64,000 nt of DNA from Dermanyssus gallinae (taxonomy: Eukaryota; Arthropoda; Arachnida; Mesostigmata; Dermanyssidae), in the NCBI GenBank assembly GCA_003439945.1, contig QVRM01006579.1, positions 80,001 through 144,000 of the forward strand. The letters are read 5' to 3'. The position numbers and the translations under genes are program-made. A model generated the notes under the pieces. That model was not told the DNA's origin. It worked only from the letters and a program-made list of their open reading frames with translations, and did not search any database. This document shows, in pieces, positions 13,119-22,039 of this stretch (positions are counted from its first letter, which is position 1; each line of letters starts with the position of its first letter).

Positions 13119-16100
13119 CTTACCGGTGAAAGCAGATCGTCGTTATTTTTTAAACAACACTTTAAAAAACGCGGAAACGCTGCTTTCATTCGGGGCACAC
13201 TTCTGAAGCGGTCTCGGGCTGGTCTAAACGAAACGGACACGTGGTAATCACAATGCAGGCTCACTAGGCACATGGGCTAAGCTAATCCCTCGTTATATAT
13301 GTGTAACTAGTACATAATGCATTATACAGAAAATAAATTGTTTATTTACTTAGACATACGAGGTGATCGCAACCGCTGACGGAACATTGCATTTATGTAT
13401 CTTTGGCAGACTCGTCAGATGGCCTGCGATGGTTCGATTCGTGAGTTTGACTACAACTTCGGCGCATGGGGTCACTTGAGATCGCTTTTCGAACAGGGGA
13501 TGTCTGAAAACGAACAACATTATGGTGTTCCGCAAGCACCTCTTATTCCTCCGCCCAAGATTCGCACGCCCATCAAGATGTACTTTAGCGACGACGACGA
13601 TCTGGCGCCACCAGAGGTAACGCATATTGACGCCCTAACTACAATGCAAACCACTATCTTGTCCCTCTTGCAATACAAATGCAATCACGCAACATTGTTG
13701 TGTTCCACAGGTAGTGTGGAAGTTAACTAGGGCAGGTGTTCTTGCAACAGAAAGTAGACACTAAAATCACATAACCTGCCTTCTCTGCTGTTGCCTTCGT
13801 TGGTGTCCAGCATTAATTCGATGATATGCTTCTTATGTAAGAGCTCACTCGGGTTCTAGCTTAGCGAGAAGATAATGATGATGGTCGACACCGTCCGGTA
13901 TGCTCGGCAGACTTTAACCACCGGTTGTCGCTTGGTCCTTCTTAGGGCATACCACCACTCTAGAGCATCGTTTGCTTTTAGCTCTAGTTAATCCTCCAGA
14001 TCTGTGCAGAGAACATAATTTTTCATGATTCGTTAGAAATATATGAACATTATCGTACTAGGAGGTCCCAGCTGCAGGTCTATGGAAGGTTTTTCCTTCT
14101 ATTTTCTTGATTCCATTTAGTCTTGTCATTTCTGTCGGGCAGCTTCTAAAAGCTCGTCGGAGCCCCGTGCTACCGGTGTTTTCCTGGAGGGCTGCTCTGA
14201 GAAGAGCAAATCCGTAGTGTTCCGTGTCACTTTGTCTGAAGGCTTTTTGTGACCGGCATGGTCCTTTTGCCTTCTTAGTTGCCTCTTTGCTCTTCTTGTT
14301 TGGGTATCGTAGCATCCTTTAAGCAATTCTGCGTATGCTAGCGTAAACCTCATGCATGTCACTCTTGTTACAGATGGAAGCCTTCTGAGATACCAAGCAT
14401 GCCTTTCTAGCTTTAGCAATTTCCTGCGTCCATCCTTACTATCTTGTAATTAGTTTAGTTAATCGACAGTGCAGTTTCTCCATACGCGTCAATGTTTGGG
14501 GTTTCTGGACGTTTTTGCGCAGTACTCTTTGAGCACTCCGTCATGTCGCGCTTCGCATTGAGTTAATTTGCTTCCTGGCTCACTTTTCAGCGTGCTATTG
14601 TTAAATTTGATTACGAATATCTGGTGTGGGATTTTAGTCTTTGCAGGGCGATATTTAATGCATTGGTACCTTTAATAGCTGAGTGATTCCGTACCTTCTA
14701 GAACACTTGACTTTTAGCCTTTAGAGTCACACGTACAACTCGGCTCACTAACTTCCTGTCCCTTTTAACTTGCGACAGCCCTATTCGAGCGCGCAGGCGT
14801 TAAAGTCGCCTGCGTTTCGTAATTTAATTTTGAAATCACATCTGTGTAATGAGTCTTCATTTAAGTAATTTAAAAAAGAGGCACAATTGCATAGTTTATC
14901 TTTTAGGCGATACAAAACAGCTGTATATATATAGCTGCGCTGACATCTATCTGCAATCAGGTAAATCTACCCTGCTCAACGGGGTATTTCTAAAGGGTCA
15001 CACTTGGTCTGACCAAGAGAAATAGTCTGCTGAAATACTCATCTGGCTTCTTTATGGTCATTGTTTGAGTAGATTTTGCGGTTTTGTAAGTGGTCCGCAC
15101 TTCTGACGTTCTACGCTTTTGTAAGTTAGGGCTGATTTTTAAGTCGGGCCACTACTACCACCGTTTCAACAGTTCTGCAAATGATCGTCGTTAATATAAG
15201 AACCTCTGTCGATGTTTTATTTATTGTCGCCTAACATCTGTTGCAATACACATATCTACTATTCTTTATATTGTAAAGCCGTTTAAATGGCCCCGACCTT
15301 CATTATGACCCCAGTTCTATACGCTATTTCTGTATGTATTAGTCAAGGTTTAACCACACGCTGACGAATAGGATTTCCTGGGGGATTCATCCGCTTAGAA
15401 GTTAAAGTGCGGTGCCACCATGCTACCAACGCACCGTCGTCTCTACGACAGCTTTTTGCAGTGTTTTGCCCTGTTTGTGTAATAAGCGACGAAACTATTT
15501 GGAGTAAAATTGAATTGGTTAGTTTCGGTCCGAAACAGTAAGAGAGCATGTGTGAAGTTACTAAAGGAAATTAATTTATTGTATGGTCTGCGTAGTTCGG
15601 TAACGAACAGCGCCGGCACAAACGGATGAATGCTCTGTAGAGATTTTCTAGTAATGTTATCAATATGGCTACTACTGTAGAGATTTTTCTAGTAATGTTA
15701 TCAATATAGATACTACTGTAGAGATTTTTCTAGTAATGTTATCAATATAGTCACATTTTCTGTCTCGCCTTTGTTTGATATCTACACGATTTATTATTAA
15801 TTTATTTAATCAGTTGACGTATCTCGGAGGTTGCTTCAAACCCTATATATTTGCCACAAGCGGCCAAATAGTCATAAAGTATTTTTGTGTCTAACCAAAT
15901 ACGTCTACACAGGAACACGTGTGTGCGACTTGTTTTATCTAAAGCCGTTTGTGCATTTGTTGGGACAAATATTTAGGAGGCTCTGAAAATTGCCGCTGAC
16001 GTGGGCATTCCCAACGAGAACCTTCACCACATCTCCGACCCAGGCTTTACTCACTTTCATTTCGTGCTGCACTCGCAACGAAATGATTTTGTTCAGCACA

Positions 16101-16159
16101 CGATCGACTTCTTTCGGGGCGGTAACGCTACGTGGCCTCCAGCGATTGAAAACGCATAG
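7234..16159 (+). CDS. acid lipase (LIPA/LIPF/Lip3 family), 8 exons
   Basis: An alpha/beta-hydrolase neutral/acid lipase, a family that hydrolyses triacylglycerols and cholesteryl esters in lysosomes or the gut lumen. Model: join(7234-7590, 8507-8696, 9425-9618, 10229-10402, 11256-11387, 12181-12252, 13410-13616, 15977-16159), about 502 codons. Every intron is GT-AG and the phases agree (only intron 2 is phase 1). In order it encodes a long basic N-terminus with a hydrophobic anchor, the TTEDGYI strand, DVWLLNNRGN, the nucleophile elbow GISQG (family GHSQG), the cap region, SDDDDLAPP with the likely catalytic Asp, and FTHFHF with the catalytic His. Family members are about 400 residues; the excess is N-terminal. 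Another in-frame Met at 7414 would give about 442 residues. No canonical AATAAA was found soon after the stop. Family assignment is firm; enzymatic activity is not, because several motif residues are changed. Confidence 0.92.
7847..8000. repeat. (CAA)n/(CAG)n/(CGA)n tract in lipase intron 1
   Basis: About 150 bp of trinucleotide repeat, chiefly AAC/CAA with CAG and CGA interruptions. Poly-Thr and poly-Val frames across it are repeat artefacts. Confidence 0.95.
8003..8122 (+). mobile_element. tRNA-derived SINE, family 1, copy in intron 1
   Basis: The head is tRNA-like: GATGGCTTAGTGGCAAAAGC resembles a box A and GGGTTCGTGACC (8047-8058) a box B. The B-box region forms a perfect 9-bp stem (8042-8050 with 8056-8064). 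The body ends with AATGCCGGAGTG. A second copy lies at 47,359-47,477 with the shared words TTGCCTTGCATTCGG and AGGTGAATGCC. It is not an intact tRNA because the acceptor and anticodon stems do not close. Confidence 0.7.
8216..8312. repeat. CAA/CAG-rich tract
   Basis: A degenerate AAC/CAG low-complexity sequence preceded by a C run (about 8203-8211) inside lipase intron 1. Confidence 0.85.
8507..8696 (+). CDS. lipase exon 2: TTEDGYI strand and oxyanion region
   Basis: The acceptor is TTACAG|AAG and the donor CTAG|GTTTGT (phase 1). The exon carries YEFETHDMTTEDGYIISLHR, the hallmark N-terminal strand of acid lipases. Where the family has HGLLDSS this protein has GTILSGSS, so the His-Gly dipeptide next to the oxyanion hole is not conserved. 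The intron-phase match to exon 3 selects the donor at 8696 over the GT at 8691. Confidence 0.9.
8774..8831. repeat. (CT)n-(TA)n microsatellite in intron 2
   Basis: A CT run to about 8797, then a TA run from 8803. Same compound type as the one at 445-555. Confidence 0.95.
9425..9618 (+). CDS. lipase exon 3: DVWLLNNRGN region
   Basis: The acceptor is GCTCAG|CATTTC. A second AG nearer the coding block would break the frame, so 9425 is chosen. The joined codon gives LAFQFAEADFDVWLLNNRGN, very close to the family consensus. Downstream are an N-glycosylation sequon (NFT) and YITRHTGQPK leading to the nucleophile strand. The donor is AAG|GTTTTA, phase 0. Confidence 0.9.
9962..10112 (-). mobile_element. 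Tc1/mariner-like terminus beside (TA)n, intron 3
   Basis: Reading the minus strand from the TA-rich tract: TACAGGGTCTCCCAGAATTC, then a ~110-bp body with AATAATTTTTCTAATGGAAC. The TACAGGG start next to TA repeats matches other element ends in this window (18,446 and 49,835). I can follow only one end, so this is probably a solo terminus or a truncated copy. Confidence 0.5.
10229..10402 (+). CDS. lipase exon 4: nucleophile elbow GISQG
   Basis: The acceptor is AAACAG|GTA. It begins VSYVGISQGVASYF, with the Ser nucleophile in G-x-S-x-G. The family residue before Ser is nearly always His and here is Ile. KRPDYNEKFAKVVAYGG follows (family RPEYNxKI), then the start of the cap. The donor GGT|GTAGGT keeps phase 0; other nearby GTs would shift the frame. 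Confidence 0.92.
10465..10525. repeat. (TA)n microsatellite in intron 4
   Basis: A pure TA run after a short CT run, followed by a T-rich stretch. Confidence 0.97.
11096..11132. repeat. (TA)n microsatellite in intron 4
   Basis: A TA run of about 18 units. Confidence 0.95.
11256..11387 (+). CDS. lipase exon 5: cap domain
   Basis: The acceptor is ACTCAG|GAC and the donor AATATG|GTACGT, both phase 0. Encodes 44 residues starting DWLRTFGST, corresponding to the cap helices of acid lipases (family EFLPS...C...C..ILFL.G). The short Cys-containing pattern (DLCSRFPRVCGF) sits where the family has conserved cysteines. Confidence 0.85.
12181..12252 (+). CDS. lipase exon 6: conserved 72-nt exon
   Basis: The acceptor is CCAACAG|ACC and the donor ACACAG|GTGAAT. 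Exactly 24 codons, starting TRLPIYAQHFP and ending NLAYYTQ. Human LIPA exon 8, lost in the common E8SJM splice mutation, is also 72 nt / 24 residues and ends in Gln at the matching position, so exon size and boundaries appear conserved. Confidence 0.9.
12546..12592. repeat. (TA)n microsatellite in intron 6
   Basis: A TA run of about 23 units, about 100 bp left of the transposon-like copy in the same intron. Confidence 0.95.
12700..13011 (-). mobile_element. non-autonomous DNA transposon-like repeat, family B, copy 1
   Basis: Read on the minus strand from the TA tract, it begins GCAGGGTTTTCCACA and continues through AACTCGGCAAGAAAATAATT and CTTGTTTAGGAGTGAGGATA. The same order of blocks occurs on the plus strand at 28,105-28,390, including CTACGTTTGCGG followed by GAACCAGTCAACGCA. 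The CAGGGT end and the adjoining TA tract suggest a Tc1/mariner-like MITE. No transposase motif is visible. Confidence 0.6.
13012..13150. repeat. 30-bp inverted repeat around (TA)n, intron 6
   Basis: A TA run (13,012-13,050), then the arm 13,051-13,080 beginning AAATAACGACGATCTGCTTT, a second TA run, then the reverse-complement arm at about 13,119-13,148. The arms differ at about one position by eye, and TA runs occupy both the flank and the loop. Transcribed in intron 6, this would form a strong hairpin. Confidence 0.9.
13410..13616 (+). CDS. lipase exon 7: catalytic Asp region
   Basis: The acceptor is TTTGGCAG|ACT and the donor CCAGAG|GTAACG, phase 0. It reads DYNFGAWGHLRSLFEQG, then the family-typical YG, P and YDL-like stretch, then IKMYFSDDDDLAPPE. 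By position (family GGxDxLADPxD) the catalytic Asp is among the four Asp residues, most likely the last. Confidence 0.9.
13617..15976 (+). other. lipase intron 7
   Basis: The longest intron (2.36 kb), GTAACG...TTTAG. Apart from the tandem repeat at 15,632-15,752 I recognise no repeat family or exon. Open frames at 14,058-14,419 on the minus strand are Arg/Lys-rich and match nothing I know. Confidence 0.8.
15632..15752. repeat. 40-41 bp tandem repeat, three copies
   Basis: The unit TGTAGAGATTTTTCTAGTAA (plus about 20 bp) starts at 15,636, 15,676 and 15,717. It sits in lipase intron 7, about 225 bp before exon 8. Confidence 0.92.
15977..16159 (+). CDS. lipase exon 8: catalytic His and C-terminus
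   Basis: The acceptor is TATTTAG|GAG. Encodes 60 residues plus TAG at 16157-16159. FTHFHFVLHS carries the catalytic His; the family has H-x-D-F and here the Asp is His. The end is IDFFRGGNATWPP, which has another N-glycosylation sequon (NAT), and the protein stops at the normal family C-terminus. Confidence 0.9.
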   Translation, partial: EALKIAADVGIPNENLHHISDPGFTHFHFVLHSQRNDFVQHTIDFFRGGNATWPPAIENA

Positions 16160-16730
16160 ACCACAACAAAGGCAACTAAGAGAAAACGTCGTTAGGAAGC
16201 AATGTCAACGATAAAAAGGAGAGTCACAACATCAAACGACGACAACTTTTCGTCGATTGTAGCATCTATGATATACCCACTCTTACTCCAGCTTTGGATG
16301 AATACTACCATCATTGTCATATTTTGATCTCAGCATCATTGCATAAGTGTTAGATTAGGTGCATATGTCACTGACGTGTATCATGCTGTCAGAAGTTTAA
16401 CATAGATGTTAACGACAGTCCGTTACAACAGAACCAGAAAGACCTAGTGAACATATTCTAATGGTTTGTCTAACACTCGCCGGTAAACATGGCGCAGTAT
16501 TTTACCTAGTATAGATGGCCAACCTAGACAATGATTGTCGGGCGTAAGCGTCCTTACAAAGCGTCGGGAGGTTTTCAGTTTGATGTAGAAAGGGAAGAAT
16601 TACGAAAACGTCGTCAGCATTATAATGCGATATATAAATGTACCAACCGTTTTCCTGATATATTGCGTATGCAGCGCCTATGTAGCCAGACGTTTAGCTG
16701 AATAATCCATTAAGTATATTAATATTTATT
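16160..16730 (+). other. lipase 3' flank / presumed 3' UTR
   Basis: No further exon. A canonical AATAAA close to the stop was not found; only ATAAAA/ATATAAA-like words occur (about 16,211 and 16,632), so the transcript end is undetermined. Confidence 0.4.
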
Positions 16731-16804
16731 CCATGTTAAACAATGTTACAGTTCTGAGACTTGAACGTATTATTGCAAACCTTTTGAATCATTACTTTAC
16801 TCCA
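16731..16804 (-). mobile_element. 3' UTR fragment of TAA-associated retroelement
   Basis: On the minus strand the sequence TGCAATAATACGTTCAAGTC... through TTTAACATGGAATAAATA matches the segment after the stop codon of the copies at 58,141-58,210 and 35,840-35,920. Its 5' boundary lies about at the stop codon and abuts the (ATT)n tract, so this is an extreme 5'-truncated copy. Confidence 0.65.
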
Positions 16805-16939
<135 letters not shown>

Positions 16940-17032
16940 GTTCAGTTTATTATCATCTCAAACACACGCTCTTTACAGAATATCCGTGTTTCATACATCG
17001 TTTTACTTGTCATTCCAGTTCTCTATAGAGTT

Positions 17033-17178
17033 ATAATAATAATAGAATCGGCGCTCCCGTCTGCGAGCCGTTTCAGTGCAAACTGTGTCGAGAGATGGTA
17101 GATTTCTGTGGCCTACACTCACTGAGTTGCCCGAAGAGCGCCGGTAGATCCTCCAGACATGCTGAACTAAACAGTGTG
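17033..17178 (+). mobile_element. TAA-associated retroelement, zinc-knuckle fragment
   Basis: Plus-strand frame with CEPFQCKLCREMVDF, GLHSLSCPKSAGRSSRHAEL and LNSV, in which C-x2-C, H and C are in the same positions as the longer minus-strand copy at 58.8 kb. The fragment is bracketed by AAT units on the left (from 17,033) and a long (ATT)n on the right. The coding match ends where GTGATTATT opens into the microsatellite. Confidence 0.8.

Positions 17179-17266
<88 letters not shown>
17179..17266. repeat. (ATT)n microsatellite
   Basis: About 29 ATT units directly continuing from retroelement coding sequence. Confidence 0.98.
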
Positions 17267-17267
<1 letters not shown>

Positions 17268-17884
17268 TGATAAATTGGCTCGCCCTGTGTACAGTTGAAA
17301 CCTTGCCACAATACCTCAAGATACACCTTACCACAAGGGATACGGCAAGACGTAGGACGATACCATAGCAAACGAGGCTAAACGAATGAAGATGCGCCTC
17401 CCGATGGGTGGCACTATATGCAGTGCTTGCCGTGCTACACCTGCTACGAACCTAAGAACGCCAAATAAGCAAGCCCACACAGGGCCGATTGTATGTGGGA
17501 GGATCGTTGACCGCCACGCGGCCGTTCGGTATAACCTACAATTACATCACCAATGACAGAACAACACAGGTACCAAATCACCGCAGTACGTCCTGAACGA
17601 GTGTTCGGCCCAGGTGGCTGCCCAATGGCCGAATCGAATCAAAGAATCGCAACCAAAGAGCGTGCTGAAGATGGTGACGACACGCATCGACAGTGTTTGG
17701 CTGACACACGCACGTATTACTGTTGAAGCCAGCCTGCGGCAAATGGCCGCGACCCAGATATTACGACAGTTAGCTACGACTGTGAGTTCCGAGCGACCTC
17801 AACTCGTAGAAAGAGCGGGAGCTTTGCGGACTGCCCGGCTTCTCCGATTCTTTTTTTTCTATATCGATGACAACAGTTCCATTG

Positions 17885-17885
<1 letters not shown>
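17267..17885. other. intergenic, nothing recognised
   Basis: Moderately GC-rich. A 160-codon plus-strand frame beginning at 17,614 has a coding-like stretch (MAAQWPNRIKESQPKSVLK) but runs into the TA repeat, and I recognise no domain in it. Confidence 0.4.

Positions 17886-17919
<34 letters not shown>
17886..17919. repeat. (TA)n microsatellite
   Basis: A TA run of about 17 units. Confidence 0.96.
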
Positions 17920-17921
<2 letters not shown>

Positions 17922-18378
17922 TTTCAGGGGCAATACTAATCAAGTTGGCCCGGTTGATCCAAACGGGTCTACGGCGTATCTGGAGCAGAAATTCCGAAAA
18001 AGTCAAAGGCAGATAGAAATGCATACGATGGTGCATCGATTTTCGATGCAAGCCAACCATATTCAGTTGGCATGTCACGTAACGACCAACTACTAGCAGA
18101 CCAGGAACCAGTACGATGATTGCATTTCCTACGTATCCAAAACCCTGATAGGTAATCAGCCTTTGTCAGCCCGGCCATTACCTCATCCCGCTAAACTCCC
18201 TTGCTCTCTTTCTCTCTTTCTAGCTTTTAGTCTCTGTATATCTATGATTGAAAAAGAGTGGAATAAGCGTGGAAAACAAGATCGAAGCAGCTGACGCTAC
18301 TCCACAGGTAGAGGCTGGCTAACGTGAGGGGTTGTATATGCCACATATTAAGAAATATGAATAATCTGTGCTCACTCA

Positions 18379-18379
<1 letters not shown>
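17920..18379. other. intergenic, nothing recognised
   Basis: No gene or repeat family recognised between the two TA tracts. Confidence 0.4.
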
Positions 18380-18439
<60 letters not shown>

Positions 18440-18445
18440 AATATA
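18380..18445. repeat. (TA)n tract flanking palindromic element (left)
   Basis: A long TA run ending TACATAAATATA. The same ending word recurs after the right-hand TA run near 19,462-19,475, so the two flanks of the element resemble each other. Confidence 0.95.
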
Positions 18446-19410
18446 TACAGGGTGTGACAGGAAGGTTTTTAAAGCGATGCATAGAATTGTAGAGCTCGTT
18501 AAAGCAAATATTTTTTCCAATAGAACATGGTCTCTAAGACGTCTTGTTTCGGAGTGAGAGTGAAATTATTACAATTTGTGACAATGGTGTTTTTGTCCGA
18601 CATAGGAGCACAAAATGTGCTGTTGCGAGACAACCAGTTCGTGTTCGTGATAAAATTCTGCTCCATCTGAAGAATATGCAAGGCCGGTCAGAAAACGCCC
18701 CATGGTCGCTTAGAAAAGAATTCGCCAAAAATGTAGTTCTTTATTAGCGTTCACGCCAAATACTTCAAAATCATAACCCTACAACCACTCATAGCGCTCA
18801 AAACGGAATATTCAGCCAATGCGCAATTCATGACGATCCATTTGGTACCAAACATATGTCCATGCGAGCTGTGGTTGCGGAGTAATCACGATTTTCGGCG
18901 GGATGTCCAGATTAAGTGCATAAAAAATTACGCGCTGCGGCTGTCGCGCGACACGTCGGCGGTAGTGAACGTCGCCACACAGTCAGTTTACGAGTACATG
19001 CACTCAATCTCGACATGCCCTCCGAAAACTCGGAATTACTCCGCAACCACAGCTTGCATTGACACATATTTAGTACCAAAATGATCGCCGTTGAATTGCC
19101 CATTGGCTGAGTATGTCCGTTTTAGCGCTGTGAGTGGTTGTAGGGTTATGATTTTGAAGTATTTGGCGTGAACGTTAATAAAGAACTTCATTTTTGGCGA
19201 AGTCTCTTCTAAGCGACCGTGTCGCGTCTTCTGACCGGCCTTGCATATGAAGCAGTATTTTATCACGAATATGAACGTGTTCGTGATTGTCAAAAACACC
19301 ATTGTCACAAATTGTAATCATTTCACTCTCACTCCGAAACAAGACGTCTTAGAGACCATGTTCTATTAGAAAAATATTTGCTTTAACGAGCTCTACAATT
19401 CTATGCATCG

Positions 19411-19412
<2 letters not shown>
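18446..19412. mobile_element. palindromic Tc1/mariner-like element, family A (full copy)
   Basis: The left end TACAGGGTGTGACAGG lies at the edge of a TA tract. The left arm (from about 18,474, AAGCGATGCATAGAATTGTA) is repeated as reverse complement at the right end (to about 19,412). Blocks such as AAGACGTCTTGTTTCGGAG and ATGCAAGGCCGGTCAGAA occur in both arms. The arms are over 400 bp each and differ by small indels and substitutions. The left arm has about 40 bp near 18,597-18,640 that the right arm lacks. The loop (about 18,930-18,995) is GC-rich. No open transposase frame exists. TA is the target site of Tc1/mariner elements, and the termini and TA flanks fit a foldback-type derivative. 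I infer non-autonomy. Confidence 0.8.
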
Positions 19413-19464
<52 letters not shown>

Positions 19465-19494
19465 AATATATACATAAAATATATATATATATAT
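19413..19494. repeat. (TA)n tract flanking palindromic element (right)
   Basis: A TA run with TACATAAATATATACATAAA interruption near its end. Confidence 0.95.
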
Positions 19495-19695
19495 AACAAA
19501 TAAACAAACCTAATATTTTCTGTGTGAAATAGTGCCTAATTCGTAAGCGTATTTAATATGCCTATATAATAAGATATCAACAAATTTGAGAATAAATAGT
19601 TCAACAGAACTACGCACGTGCATATTTACAATACTAGAGTATTTAGCAAACCCATCAACGAAACTCGTTCAAAAATAAGCATTTGTCTATTTTCG

Positions 19696-20012
19696 CAGTA
19701 GTCCATTCAAGACGGAAGCGCAATTGCAAGCCGAACGAACAGCTTGCTATTTGATAACACAGGCGTCAAGGTAGCTCAGGGCGATAATAAGCTCGTTGGA
19801 GTTCTCAGTGTTTGCAAAGCGAACGATCTCTTTTCAGTGAGATTAAGAAGCGACAGGCTCAGGCGATTACCTTCATGTCTTCTGATGACCTGAGGACCTA
19901 CTTGCATAGTCGATTCCACTTCCAGCGCGTCACTCGTCGTCAACTTGTAGAGATTTGCCGACCGTACTTCGCTTGCGATCGTTCAAGCAAGACAAAGCCT
20001 ATAGAAGAGTAG
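19696..20012 (+). other. unassigned coding-like stretch
   Basis: A pyrimidine-rich acceptor-like TATTTTCGCAG precedes 19,700. One frame runs SIQDGSAIASRTNSLLFDN to about 19,880. Another carries a 66-codon frame 19,812-20,012 ending in TAG (SEIKKRQAQAITFMSSDDL). The two could be one frameshifted sequence. I recognise neither, and a chance open frame is possible. Confidence 0.2.
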
Positions 20013-20284
20013 TTTGTAGATGTGAAAGGCTGGCCGAGACAGGCGCCTAAAATCGACAACCGAGGCGCCTTAGCAGAGTTTCGCAAGGCCCCTCTTGTAT
20101 ATGCTAATGCGAAGGTCTGGCCTGCGACCTGCTGAGAAAAAACTCAGTCATGATTTTGTCTGTATGTGTAATATACACTAAATGCACAAATAATCTTGAC
20201 AATTAAAGCAATTCAACACAGTAATATGTACGCACTAGTTATTGTAAAAGAGTGCACAGCTGCTTAAATGTTTGTCTCATTCAC

Positions 20285-20425
20285 ATAACATAGCATCAAA
20301 TCACCTTTATTGTTACATAAAAGGGTGTGTGGTACAATTATCATGGTCTAATATGTATTGTTATCAATAGACGTACTTCTAAAAGAAAAAAAGACGTAAC
20401 TAATCGCTAAATAGGCGAATGCTAT
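20285..20425 (+). repeat. dispersed repeat pair, copy 1
   Basis: Shares ordered blocks with 32,215-32,345: TTTATTGT, GGTGTGTGGT, TACGTACTTCT-type word, AAGA(C/A)AAA and GCGAATGCTATTTG / GCGAGCGCTATTTG. Both copies are in the same orientation. No coding capacity or terminal structure was identified. Confidence 0.65.
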
Positions 20426-20989
20426 TTGAATTTGCATGCGGCCCTTTGGCCATCTGCTAAGCAAACAATCTTACGCGGTCCTCTCTCTGGTTCTCTTGAC
20501 TCTGCTGCGCAATAAGATCTGTATGAGAAAGCCTCATGTGTGAATTTACCTTAAAGAAAAATAAAACCTGGTTCGATGTGCAAAAGTGTGTCTTTCAATA
20601 AGGGTCGGGAAATTTAACTGCATTTTTAACAACCTAAATATGCCAACAGGCGTCTAAAGGGAATAGAAAGCATTGGTACATTCAATAAACAGAATAATAA
20701 TTTAACTCTGGTGTTAGACTGCATTTATTTTTAGGTTGTTCTAACTGTGAAAATCTGAGTTCTTCTGTATCTGAACCATAGTTACTATGATTAAAATTTG
20801 GTGCCCGTATATCTCAAACTATCTGCTGTATCTCTCATATTCCAGAAGTTCAACGATCAGACAAGAAGAATCACCAACTAATGGTACAAAAATAGATTGA
20901 ATTATATATTATTATTTTTGAAAAAGATTGGATGTCACGGTTTTAAATATTCTAACATGAAGCTGCTTTTAGACAGGAAACGACCCGGT

Positions 20990-21720
20990 CAATTTTACTA
21001 AGGGGAAAACACTGCAATTTAACTGCTATCATTGACTTAGGATTAAGCTCTGCCTCATATTATATGACTGTTTTCGTTTACCTTTTTGTGATTTTTATAT
21101 TAGTGAAGCATTTGGCAAAGTGAATCATATACTTATTTTATCGGTAAGGTAAATAATCATTATGGGTCCGAATCGAATTGTCTATCTGGATTTCCACAAA
21201 CATATGTTTGAGCTCTCTACTTTTCAGTATTTTTTTTTGTTTAGATATATATAGACATATTCTGAATTTAATCACATGTTAAATGTATGCTGATAACTTT
21301 CAAATATATAAACCCATTTGTAGCAACGGCGGACAATACGCTTACAAATGGCAATCGATGCAGAATCCAAATGATGCAATACAAATGATTTTATCCGTTT
21401 CACACAGTGAGAGATTTGGGCGTGACCATGTCGCCCCACCTTAAATTCGATAGTCTCATTACTCCACTAGTTCAATCAGCATGAACGTTAGAAAATGCTA
21501 TATTTATAACTCTTATTATTAAACAAATTTTCATTGTTAAACATATAATTGGGTAGTTGCTGATCGTATCACGTTCTGTGGCCAATAGAGAGCAACCTAC
21601 AAGACACTGCTGAACGTAAACGCCGGTAGGATGAAGAAGAGAAGATGCGTATCCTTTAGAGAGCAGAATGAGCTCCACGTCTACATTGTTTACCGACACA
21701 ATAGATAAAGGAGCAGTTGG
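20990..21720 (+). pseudogene. decayed non-LTR reverse transcriptase, lineage 1
   Basis: Reverse-transcriptase landmarks appear in order but in several frames. An SEAFGKVNH motif (21,090-21,128; family SKAFDxVDH) is followed by SGFPQ near 21,185 (family SGVPQGS), LSSLLFSIFF-like sequence, YADN at 21,286-21,297 (catalytic YADD, last Asp changed) and VRDLGV at 21,408-21,425 followed by HLKF. The SGVPQGS/YADD/VRDLGV set is typical of the CR1/jockey-type RTs. Many stops and frameshifts show it is dead. Confidence 0.75.
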
Positions 21721-22039
21721 TGCTGCACGTTACAGCCGTTCTGCCCTTGCAACAGACCGATTTATTGAACAACCGAGAATTCTTGGAAACCAGGTACTCA
21801 GCGACAGAAACACAACCCATGCTTAACAGGAGTCTAGGCTTACTCTGCTATTTATGGGCAAGAACGGCAACAACGGCCGCGGCCAATCCCTAGAATTTGT
21901 CAACTCTTTTTGGTGTCTAGGATTTCAGCTCTACAACAGTGCACATAGCCCTCTTTGTACCGAGAGGTCGGCGAGGTCCGGCGGCTGCCCGTCCCGACGG
22001 CAGTGACACTCTTCCACCTCGAAATTGTCCCAAGGCTGA

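Noticed and set aside
18544..18747. Mariner transposase N-terminus (RQPVRVRDKILLHLKNMQGR)
   Set aside because: It looks superficially protein-like, but the other arm encodes it inverted, there is no DDD/E catalytic region and the frame ends quickly. Treated as non-autonomous element sequence.
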